Below are positions 7,433-14,653 of a stretch of 60,141 nt of DNA, piece after piece (within the stretch, counting starts at the first letter, position 1; every line of letters begins with the position of its first letter). The notes beneath the pieces were generated by a model. That model was not told the origin of the DNA. It made no database searches and saw only the letters and a list, made by a program, of their open reading frames with translations. A program made the translations under genes and the position numbers. This stretch comes from Bacteroides sp. UBA939 (lineage in GTDB: Bacteria > Bacteroidota > Bacteroidia > Bacteroidales > Bacteroidaceae), in contig NZ_DBDF01000038.1 of assembly GCF_002293435.1 (NCBI RefSeq), forward strand, positions 1 through 60,141, written 5' to 3'.

Positions 7433-9205
7433 ATGGTAGAATCACCTTCGGTAAATAAAGACCGCGTACTGTCCTGTTCCGTCTATGTGAATGGCAGCAA
7501 GCTGAAAGACACCTATTCACTGGTATCAGCTTCGGTGCGACTGGAACTGAACCGAATCGGCAAGGCGACGCTGACGTTCAATGTCGGAAACATGGACAAG
7601 CAGACCTTCGATGAAAGTGACGACTCGCTGTTCAAGCCGGGCAACAGTATCCGTCTGGACGCAGGCGAAGTAGATAAGGAGGAAACACTGTTCGATGGCA
7701 TCATCACCGGGCTGCGCATCCTCACAGAAAAGGACTTCCGCTCTTATATGATGGTGGAGTGCCGCGACAACGCCTACGCTGCCACCCAGGGGCGCAAGAA
7801 CCGTATCTTCGAAAAGAAGAATGACAGCGACATCATCAAGGAAGTACTCGCCGCCTACGGCAGCGTAGATGTGGATGCCACTTCTTATCAGCACCCCACA
7901 CTGATGCAGTATTACTGCTCGGACTGGGACTTCGCCCTCTCACGTGCCGATGCCTGCGGACTGTTTGTCTTCACCGAAGGCAATAAGATAAAGGTTAAGA
8001 AACCCGATGTAAGCAGCTCGCCCGTACTGACGGTGACCTACGGCACGGACATCATCGCCCTCGACCTCGAACTCTCCTCCGACGACCAGTTCACGCAATA
8101 CGAAGCCGTGTCGTGGTGTCCCAAGACACAGAAGATGGTTCGGGTTTCCGCTTCCTCCCCCTTGCTCAACAAGCAAGGCGACCTGCAGCCCAAGAACATC
8201 ACCTCCGGTAACAGCCTGCTGCTGCAAACCGATGCGCCCACAGACGAGAAAGCATTGAAGCAATGGGCGGACAGCATGGCACTGAAAGCCGGACTGGCAC
8301 GCTATCAAGGTTCCGTCAGCTTTTACGGCTCCGCCAAAGCGAAGCCCGGCTGCATGATTGAACTGAAAGGGCTGGGCAAACGGTTTGGCGGCAACCTGTT
8401 TGTCGGTGCGGTGATACACACCATCTGCGACAACGAATGGATCACCGAAGCCGGTGCAGGCATCTCGCCCTTGAACATCACCAATGAAACGGACGTGGTG
8501 TCTCCCTCCGCCGCAGGTTTCCTGCCCGGCATACTGGGTTTGCACTCGGCTGTGGTGAGAAAGCTGGACGGCGACCCGCTGAAAGAACAGCGCATACAGG
8601 TGGAACTGCCGTGGCTGAACGGTCAAAGCAAACTGCTCTGGGCACGCCTCTCCACGACCTACGCCACCAGTGGCACAGGTTTGTTCTTCCTGCCCGAACC
8701 GGGCGATGAGGTATTGGTGAGCTTCGTGAACCAAGATCCCGGACATCCCGTGATTCTCGGCTCACTGTATAGCGAGAAGCACAAGCCGCCCTACGAGTAC
8801 GAGGCGAAGAATAACAAGAAAGCCTTCGTCACACGTGAGAAGATGCGCATTGAGTTCGACGAGGAGAAGAAAGCTATAACAGTCTCCACCCCCGGAAAGA
8901 ACACAGTGGAAATCAGCGACGACGGAAAGCATATCCGTCTCTCTGACCAGCATAAGAATGAAATCAAGATGGACAGTGGAGGCATCACCCTCACATCTGC
9001 CAAAGACATAACGCTGAAAGCTAAGGGCAACATCACGATAGATGCCGGGATGAAACTCAGTGAAACCGCTAAGCAGGACGTCAGTCTGGGAGGGCTGAAT
9101 GTGAAAGTGCAGGCAAAAATAGAAGCAATGGTCGATGGTGCCATAGCGAAATTCACAGCAAACGGCCAGGCCATTGTAAAAGCCCCAACAGTAATGATCA
9201 ACTAA
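7433..9205 (+). CDS. VgrG-like spike/hub protein (Afp8, gp27-gp5 fusion)
   Basis: The 590-residue protein combines a gp27-like hub (about 10-370) with an OB-fold (about 375-455; QRIQVELPWLNGQ, WARLSTTYATSGTG, PGDEVLVSFVNQDPGHPVILG). A C-terminal beta-helical needle follows (about 495-590), made of short repeats such as GGITLTSAKDITLKAKGNITIDAG. It forms the puncturing trimer. No extra enzymatic C-terminal extension is present, so it is not an evolved VgrG. It starts 7 bp after the LysM gene. The following 80 bp hold no gene. Confidence 0.95.
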   Translation: MVESPSVNKDRVLSCSVYVNGSKLKDTYSLVSASVRLELNRIGKATLTFNVGNMDKQTFDESDDSLFKPGNSIRLDAGEVDKEETLFDGIITGLRILTEKDFRSYMMVECRDNAYAATQGRKNRIFEKKNDSDIIKEVLAAYGSVDVDATSYQHPTLMQYYCSDWDFALSRADACGLFVFTEGNKIKVKKPDVSSSPVLTVTYGTDIIALDLELSSDDQFTQYEAVSWCPKTQKMVRVSASSPLLNKQGDLQPKNITSGNSLLLQTDAPTDEKALKQWADSMALKAGLARYQGSVSFYGSAKAKPGCMIELKGLGKRFGGNLFVGAVIHTICDNEWITEAGAGISPLNITNETDVVSPSAAGFLPGILGLHSAVVRKLDGDPLKEQRIQVELPWLNGQSKLLWARLSTTYATSGTGLFFLPEPGDEVLVSFVNQDPGHPVILGSLYSEKHKPPYEYEAKNNKKAFVTREKMRIEFDEEKKAITVSTPGKNTVEISDDGKHIRLSDQHKNEIKMDSGGITLTSAKDITLKAKGNITIDAGMKLSETAKQDVSLGGLNVKVQAKIEAMVDGAIAKFTANGQAIVKAPTVMIN

Positions 9206-9285
9206 TGTACAACGGATAATAGTTTATAGACAATGAAAAGAAACAAATTTTTAACTCTCTATTCTCAACTTTCAATTATACAACC

Positions 9286-9588
9286 ATGCCTCCAGCAGCA
9301 AGATTAACCGATATGCACACCTGCCCCATGCAGACTCCGGCGTTTCCCTCGCCGATTCCGCACGTGGGCGGTCCCATAGTGGGTCCCGGTGTGCCGAATG
9401 TACTGATAGGGAAATTGCCCGCAGCCGTCGTAGGCGATACGTGCATCTGCGTAGGGCCACCGGATAGCATTATAAAAGGCTCGTCCACGGTGATGATTGG
9501 CGGTAAACCCGCAGCCCGCATGGGTGACACCACGGCGCATGGCGGCTCGATAGTTTCAGGATGCCCCACGGTGATGATTGGAGGATAG
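9286..9588 (+). CDS. PAAR-domain spike tip protein (Afp10-like)
   Basis: The 100-residue product is a single PAAR domain (PPAARLTDMHTCPM, VMIGGKPAARMGDTTAHGG, CPTVMIGG). It contains His and Cys residues suited to metal binding at the cone tip. It sharpens the VgrG-like needle. There is no fused toxin, so cargo is more likely carried in the tube lumen. The start codon follows an A+T-rich 80-bp gap, and the GGAGG at the end of this gene serves as ribosome-binding site for the next gene. Confidence 0.93.
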   Translation: MPPAARLTDMHTCPMQTPAFPSPIPHVGGPIVGPGVPNVLIGKLPAAVVGDTCICVGPPDSIIKGSSTVMIGGKPAARMGDTTAHGGSIVSGCPTVMIGG

Positions 9589-9592
9589 CAAT

Positions 9593-10012
9593 ATGGACGA
9601 CTTGAGACACCTCTTGAATGCCGATGCCTTCCTCGGTCGTGGCTGGAGCTTCCCGCCCGTGCTGACGGATAGCGGCATAAAGATGTCCGCCTATGAGCAG
9701 GACATCGAGGAAAGCCTGCGCATCCTCTTCAGCACCTCGCCCGGCGAACGGGTGAACCGCTACGACTACGGATGCCCTCTGCGCCGATACACTTTCGAGC
9801 CGATAACCACGGAAACCACGGTACGGATGCGCAATGACATCACGCGAGCCATTATTCTCTTCGAGCCGCGCATCACTCTGGAAGATGTATCGTTTGAGGA
9901 GCAACCGGAGAAGGGTGTGCTGTTGATACGGCTCACCTACACCGTGGTTCGCACCAACAACCGCAACAATATGGTTTATCCGTTTTATCTGAATGAAGGA
10001 ATGAATGTATAA
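9593..10012 (+). CDS. gp25-like baseplate wedge protein (Afp9)
   Basis: The 139-residue product is of the GPW/gp25 family (LGRGWSFPPVL, EESLRILFSTSPGERVNRYDYGCPLRRYTFEP, VLLIRLTYTVV). Gp25 nucleates sheath assembly on the baseplate. I prefer the ATG at 9593 because GGAGGA lies at 9580-9585 just upstream; an in-frame TTG at 9578 would overlap the PAAR gene. A degenerate insertion-like stretch (10032-11521) separates it from the next baseplate gene, unlike the tight spacing upstream. Confidence 0.9.
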   Translation: MDDLRHLLNADAFLGRGWSFPPVLTDSGIKMSAYEQDIEESLRILFSTSPGERVNRYDYGCPLRRYTFEPITTETTVRMRNDITRAIILFEPRITLEDVSFEEQPEKGVLLIRLTYTVVRTNNRNNMVYPFYLNEGMNV

Positions 10013-10031
10013 CACTTGAAAAATTACAACT

Positions 10032-10252
10032 ATGCCATTTTACAAAAAAACGTAAGATGAACAGCAGAAGGTCTATTACCCCCCAAGCCATCGTGCTGGG
10101 TAGACCTATGGAAACGACAACCATCGCCTGCGACCTGACGCGGATTTCCACTATATCAGATAGAGACATTCAGTCCGTCCTAGTTGGCGTCTCTGGTGCA
10201 ATACACACCCGCATGGCAGAAGACAGGGGTGAATCTTGAAATTAAGAGATAG
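10032..10252 (+). pseudogene. dead HU-like DNA-binding protein gene
   Basis: The reading opens with MPFYKKT, the typical start of Bacteroidetes HU-family (HU-like, IHF-fold) proteins, and hits TAA at 10053-10055. The same frame then resumes as DEQQKVYYP. A six-C run at 10079-10084 moves it into the next frame, giving QAIVLGRPMETTTIACDL, then TRISTISDRDIQSVLVGV. A second shift near 10226-10230 would give VNLE, after which it stops at TAG 10250-10252. So there is at least one nonsense change and two frameshifts, and the C-terminal part (normally ending ...GVGTF and beyond) is missing. An intact gene would be about 120-160 codons. Confidence 0.75.
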
Positions 10253-10274
10253 CCGCCCTGCTCGCAGGGTGGCT
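10251..10274 (+). terminator. strong GC-rich hairpin upstream of the effector gene
   Basis: AGCCGCCCTGC (10251-10261) can pair with GCAGGGTGGCT (10264-10274), an 11-position stem with one G-U pair. It is followed by a pyrimidine-rich TGGTCTTCCTTTC. It overlaps the end of the HU remnant and precedes the peptidase-like gene by about 50 bp. It may attenuate read-through into the cargo gene, or be the terminator of the lost HU gene. The U tract is imperfect, so termination is not certain. Confidence 0.45.
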
Positions 10275-10324
10275 GGTCTTCCTTTCAGAATAAGGAATAG
10301 TAGTAACTTTAAAATGTGACAGTT

Positions 10325-11224
10325 ATGTATGTAGGAAGAGAATATAAAAGACAGATCAGTCGGGTGATTGGGAAATCGGATGGGAAAAGTGTGCAGCAGT
10401 TTAAAATGAAAGATATCAGAAAAAATGCAACTATTATCCCCTTAATATTACAACGCGCAGCTATCGCAGACAATAATATTAATAAAACTATTCAGAGAGT
10501 TAAAACGATAGTAATTGAATTGCTTCCTTCTTCACCCACCCATCTAACCACAGATGCTCAGAATGTCAATAGGCGAAAACATTATATATCATTACGTCTT
10601 GGTAGAGACCAAAAACAATACGAAAGAGGTTTGAGACATGGCGTTATTCCTCCTGCAATGATTGCTGCCCCTGCTCCTTCTCCAGTAGCGAATAGTTTGG
10701 GGCAAATAGGAACTATAGGAGTTAATGAAACACTTATTATAGTATCCCATGGTGCCCGTTACGTCCCTATTTTTGCATTTAGAACACCTGCTATGTTAGC
10801 TAGAGGAATTTTTAATTCGCGCATATTACCTGTTGGTTACAGTGGGCAAATTTATTTAGATGGATGCCATACAGGAGAGCCAGGACTTCTTGGAACTCTT
10901 GGAGATGGCTCTTCTTATGCAGAAAAGTTCAAACGTGAATTACGCAATTTGTCAGGTATGGAAACGCCTTCTATATACGGCGATTTTACTGTGAAAGGAA
11001 ATTTAGGTGCCGCTATGACAAGCCGTTGGGGTACGGAGTGGATTGAGGGCGATAATAGAACAGAGCGATTAATACGTGATAATATTGGTGTACTACCAGC
11101 GACACCTTTAGCGAATCATTTTGATGCTAATCATAGAAGGAATCGCAATACATCAAGTGTTTTAGGTCTTAGAAATACGACAGTAACTGATTATAGGGGG
11201 AGTTATACAAAAATAGAGTTTTAG
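10325..11224 (+). CDS. putative clan CD (caspase/C80-fold) cysteine peptidase, candidate eCIS cargo
   Basis: The 299-residue protein has a basic, low-complexity N-terminal third, then a core with LIIVSHGARYVPIFAF (His142) and IYLDGCHTGEPG (Cys181). Further on are SYAEKFKRELRNLSG and PSIYGDFTVKGN. A hydrophobic strand ending in H-G, then about 40 residues later a strand ending in D-G-C-x-T-G, is the His/Cys dyad pattern of clan CD peptidases (caspase-like, C80/CPD). The later 'FAxxLxRxLx..hyG' segment also recurs in such toxin-linked domains. The gene is visibly A+T-richer than its neighbours and replaces the tight spacing of the operon. Start: ATG at 10325; an in-frame GTG lies at 10316. The function as cargo is inferred from location only. 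Confidence 0.55.
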   Translation: MYVGREYKRQISRVIGKSDGKSVQQFKMKDIRKNATIIPLILQRAAIADNNINKTIQRVKTIVIELLPSSPTHLTTDAQNVNRRKHYISLRLGRDQKQYERGLRHGVIPPAMIAAPAPSPVANSLGQIGTIGVNETLIIVSHGARYVPIFAFRTPAMLARGIFNSRILPVGYSGQIYLDGCHTGEPGLLGTLGDGSSYAEKFKRELRNLSGMETPSIYGDFTVKGNLGAAMTSRWGTEWIEGDNRTERLIRDNIGVLPATPLANHFDANHRRNRNTSSVLGLRNTTVTDYRGSYTKIEF

Positions 11225-11253
11225 GTATTGTTTCTAATGAGATCCCGTTCCGT

Positions 11254-11268
11254 CGGATTTGTAATCCG
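11254..11268. repeat. REP-like palindrome in the 11225-11521 gap
   Basis: CGGATT-TGT-AATCCG forms a short palindrome of the CGGATTnnnAATCCG kind seen as dispersed repeats in Bacteroidetes. The surrounding gap of about 300 bp between the peptidase-like gene and the Afp11-like gene has no convincing gene. It also carries TGTTCTTTGACA at 11314-11325, which resembles a boxA antitermination element, and an A-rich run. Confidence 0.4.
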
Positions 11269-11521
11269 CTATATCTTGATACATATGGATGATCGAATTA
11301 TATTGAGAAATAGTGTTCTTTGACATATTGGGAAAAAAGAATAATAGAGTTGCTTTTATCATGCAGATCGGGAGTGTAGAAAATATTTTTTATCGTTCAT
11401 TTTGCCCATTCCGCCTCCAAATTCTACTTAACAGAGTTCAGGGGTAGCAACATTGAGATTTCTTTTTCCCAAGAATTGAAGAACGCAGAAAACATTGAGA
11501 TATAAAAATGATAGATTGACA

Positions 11522-14500
11522 ATGGCAATGAACAACAGGCACAGCGGCACCCTCCGCACCGACTACGAAGCCGGTCAAGCAAGGCTGGACGGCTTCCAGA
11601 TCCTAACCTCCGACCGGCACGTCCTGCTACACCGGTTGGAAAAGTCGGGCGGCACGTTGTGTCCTCTTCTGGAGAACCACGTGCTAAGCGTGCTTGCCGA
11701 CATCAGCCGCAAGCAACTGTCGGGCTATGGCGAGAGTTTTTCCGGTGCACAAGGCACAGCGGATGTGGCACGCTATGCGGAGAAGCTCAGGAGAGATATC
11801 GAAAGCTGGAGCCGACGTCTGGAGACTTATATCCTCCAGAGTTTGAAGTCGGGACATAGCGACAGCATTGCCGTCAAGACAGCTCAAAAACTGGATGACA
11901 GTCTGAAAGCCGCCTTGCCCGATGGCAATGTAGCGAAGAAGGAAGACTATTACCGGATGCTCCGCACCGTGACTGCCATTCAGGAACAGGCAGACCGCTA
12001 TACAAAACAGGCGGAGAAAAGCGGAGATACGGAACCTGCACTGGCCTTGTTGCTGGCTTATCTGAAAAGCTACAGCGACATCACCGATACTTTCAACCAT
12101 CGCCTTGCCTCGCTGCCCGGCATCTATCTCCGGGAAATCCTGCACGCCAAGCCGAAAGCCGCCGAGCCGGACCATGCCTATGTAGTCATCACCTCAGAAG
12201 CGGAAGGCTTCACCTTGCCGACAGGAACGGCGTTCCCTGCCGGAGCAGAATCGGTTTATAAGACGGAGAAAGAAGAGTACATCAGCCCAATGCAATGTGT
12301 GGAGGCGGATGCAGTCTATCCGGACAAGGAAGTGCTCTACAAACACCCTCTGCTGCAAGGAACAGAACAACCGTTCGCTCACGGCAAAGCATTATATATC
12401 GGCTGGCAAATCGAGTCGCCCATGCTGGTGCTGGAGGAAGGGAAACGGAAAGTGACGGTTCTCTTTTCATTGACCGGCAACAGCGTTTTGCCCGACAGTT
12501 TCCCGGCGGATGCCCTTGCACTGCAACTAAGCAGTGAGGAAGGATGGACGGAACGGACGTGCCGGTACGGCATAGAGGACGGGCAGCTTGTTGTCCACTT
12601 TACCATCGGGCAGGAAGAGGCGGTCCCCACCGCCTGTACAGAGGAAATACACGGCATGGCAACGGAATATCCCGCCCTGCGGCTTCTGACTGACCAGCCC
12701 CGATGGGCAAGCCGGTTGAGCATTGACAACGTGGAAATACAGGCGGAAGTGACCGGTATCCGTAATTTCACCTTGAAGAACGAACTGGGAGAGGCGGACA
12801 TCGCGCAACCCTTCCAGCCTTTCGGCATACAAGGGGGACGCGGTGCATCGTTCCTTTTCGGCAGTATGGAAATGGGACTGAAACCTTTGCAGGAAGTCCG
12901 TTTGCAAGGCACGTGGAAGAACCTGCCCGGAACGGAAGCGGAATTCAACAGGCTGTATAAGGAATATGATACCCATGCGGACTTGTTCACCGTCTCAGTC
13001 GGATACCGGCAAGACGGCAGGTGGAAGCGCTGCGGCGAAGAACAAAGACTGTTCCGCTTCGATGCGGACGGAAATATGGACAAGGCGGAAATTTCTTTTA
13101 TTTCCAATGAAAAAGAAGATTCCAATGAATACGGAGACCACTGCGACAAAGAAGGTCTTTTCCGTGTCACCTTAGAATCTCCCGCCATTGGTTTCGGCAT
13201 GGAAGCCTACCGCAAACGGTTCATGGAAGTGATGATAAACAACAGCCGCCGCAAACGGTTCATGGAAGTGTTGATGCACAACATCTGCTGCAAGAAGAAG
13301 GAGCTTAAGGAAATCCCGCAGGAACCTTCCGAACCGCTACTTGCCGATGTGGAACTGTCATACATTGCCAAGGCGGACTGGAAAGACCCCACCATCCGGC
13401 TGAGCCGCATCACCGGCTGGTCGGCACAAGAGCCGCAAGCTGTCGACAAGGGTGAGATACAACCCTTCCTGCTTCCCGCTCCGGCGGAACATTTGGTTCT
13501 GTTTGCCTTCACCCGTGCCGCGGGAGAAGGCAAAGTGCGGATGTACATCGACACGGCATTGCCCAAGGAACGCATTCCCTTCGGCAGTCCGCAACCCGGG
13601 CAAAACGTAAAAGCAGACTGGGAACTGTGGAACGGAACCGGCTGGCAAACCATCAGCCACGAATCCGTTCAAGCGGAAGAGACCTGCGGACTGACGCAAA
13701 GCGGTTTCATCGAGATAACCCTGCCGGAGAAGATCAATAACAACTATACGGACCGGCAAGGCTGCTTGTGGCTGCGTGCCGCATTAACGGGCAATGTGTC
13801 CGCCTGCCTTGCCATACGGGGCATCTGGATGAACTGCATCCAAGTGACCGCCGTGGATGGTGACGGTACACCGCTACCCGCCGGAACCCTTCAGGAACTG
13901 GAAGAAATTGACGAACGAATCGAAAGTATCACGCAGCCTCTGCCCGGTTTCGGGGGACGGACAGCCGAGACGGAGACGCAACATGCCGTGCGGCAACAGA
14001 TGCGCCTGCACAACCGTCACCGAGCCGTCACGATGAAGGATTACGAGGAACTGGTGCTGGAGCATTTCCCCGAAGTGGACAAGGCGCAGTGCATCGCCAT
14101 TCCCCAAGAGAATACCCCATCGGACATCCATATCGTGGTATTCAGCCGCATGGAGGACAGCCGCTACTTCCTCTCCCCGGCCTGGAAACTCGAAGAGATA
14201 CAACGGACGGTAAGCCGGTACACATCGCCTTTCGTTTTGCTGAAAGTGGTCAATCCCCAGTATGATAAGATAACGGTAAACTGCAAGGTGGTGCTGCGCG
14301 ATAAGGTACAAGACAAAAGCAAAGTATTGCGACAACTGGTGGTGCTGGCACAGGAGTGCATCTCTCCGTGGTACCGGAAAAAGGAGATTCCCGACTCGGG
14401 GCGAAGTTTCTCCTACAAGGAACTGCACACGTGGATGGCGAATCACGAAGATCTGTTGCGGCTGGTTTCGCTGGAAGTCGGCGGAATCAGCCTGCCCAAT

Positions 14501-14653
14501 GTGGATGTGGAAACGGAAGACTACGTCTTTAAAGGCAGCAAGCCGTGGAGTACACTGCTACCGGAAATAAGAATCGGACTGCTCTCTCCCAGTGACGGCA
14601 TCGAAGAAGCCGAAATCGGAAAAAACTTTATGATTAAGATAGCTTATGAATAG
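11522..14653 (+). CDS. large baseplate wedge protein (Afp11/gp6-like, baseplate J family)
   Basis: The product of about 1043 residues has the expected length and composition of the Afp11/Pvc11 baseplate J-type wedge protein. Its C-terminal third has the recognisable J-like region (LHNRHRAVTMKDYEELVLEHFPEVDKAQCIAI, and a late FSYKELHTWMANHEDLLRLVSLEVGGI). The N-terminal half is predicted helical and may bind the neighbouring wedge subunit. I chose ATG 11522 (MAMNNRHSG); a second ATG lies at 11528, and an in-frame TTG at 11495 would add nine residues. A 39-bp tandem duplication lies inside it (13211-13288). Its stop overlaps the next start by 8 bp. Confidence 0.88.
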   Translation: MAMNNRHSGTLRTDYEAGQARLDGFQILTSDRHVLLHRLEKSGGTLCPLLENHVLSVLADISRKQLSGYGESFSGAQGTADVARYAEKLRRDIESWSRRLETYILQSLKSGHSDSIAVKTAQKLDDSLKAALPDGNVAKKEDYYRMLRTVTAIQEQADRYTKQAEKSGDTEPALALLLAYLKSYSDITDTFNHRLASLPGIYLREILHAKPKAAEPDHAYVVITSEAEGFTLPTGTAFPAGAESVYKTEKEEYISPMQCVEADAVYPDKEVLYKHPLLQGTEQPFAHGKALYIGWQIESPMLVLEEGKRKVTVLFSLTGNSVLPDSFPADALALQLSSEEGWTERTCRYGIEDGQLVVHFTIGQEEAVPTACTEEIHGMATEYPALRLLTDQPRWASRLSIDNVEIQAEVTGIRNFTLKNELGEADIAQPFQPFGIQGGRGASFLFGSMEMGLKPLQEVRLQGTWKNLPGTEAEFNRLYKEYDTHADLFTVSVGYRQDGRWKRCGEEQRLFRFDADGNMDKAEISFISNEKEDSNEYGDHCDKEGLFRVTLESPAIGFGMEAYRKRFMEVMINNSRRKRFMEVLMHNICCKKKELKEIPQEPSEPLLADVELSYIAKADWKDPTIRLSRITGWSAQEPQAVDKGEIQPFLLPAPAEHLVLFAFTRAAGEGKVRMYIDTALPKERIPFGSPQPGQNVKADWELWNGTGWQTISHESVQAEETCGLTQSGFIEITLPEKINNNYTDRQGCLWLRAALTGNVSACLAIRGIWMNCIQVTAVDGDGTPLPAGTLQELEEIDERIESITQPLPGFGGRTAETETQHAVRQQMRLHNRHRAVTMKDYEELVLEHFPEVDKAQCIAIPQENTPSDIHIVVFSRMEDSRYFLSPAWKLEEIQRTVSRYTSPFVLLKVVNPQYDKITVNCKVVLRDKVQDKSKVLRQLVVLAQECISPWYRKKEIPDSGRSFSYKELHTWMANHEDLLRLVSLEVGGISLPNVDVETEDYVFKGSKPWSTLLPEIRIGLLSPSDGIEEAEIGKNFMIKIAYE
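13211..13288 (+). repeat. 39-bp tandem duplication inside the Afp11-like gene
   Basis: CGCAAACGGTTCATGGAAGTG at 13211-13231 recurs at 13250-13270. The two 13-residue units read RKRFMEVMINNSR and RKRFMEVLMHNIC. The frame is kept, so the gene stays intact. The duplication falls in a basic loop-like stretch. Confidence 0.85.

Noticed and set aside
7940..8746. 268-codon frame antisense to the spike gene
   Set aside because: It is opposite the VgrG-like hub/OB-fold, with no motif in the antisense product.
10057..10239. 60-codon open frame taken as an independent small gene
   Set aside because: It is better explained as the middle of the frameshifted HU-like gene, whose start and end lie in other frames.
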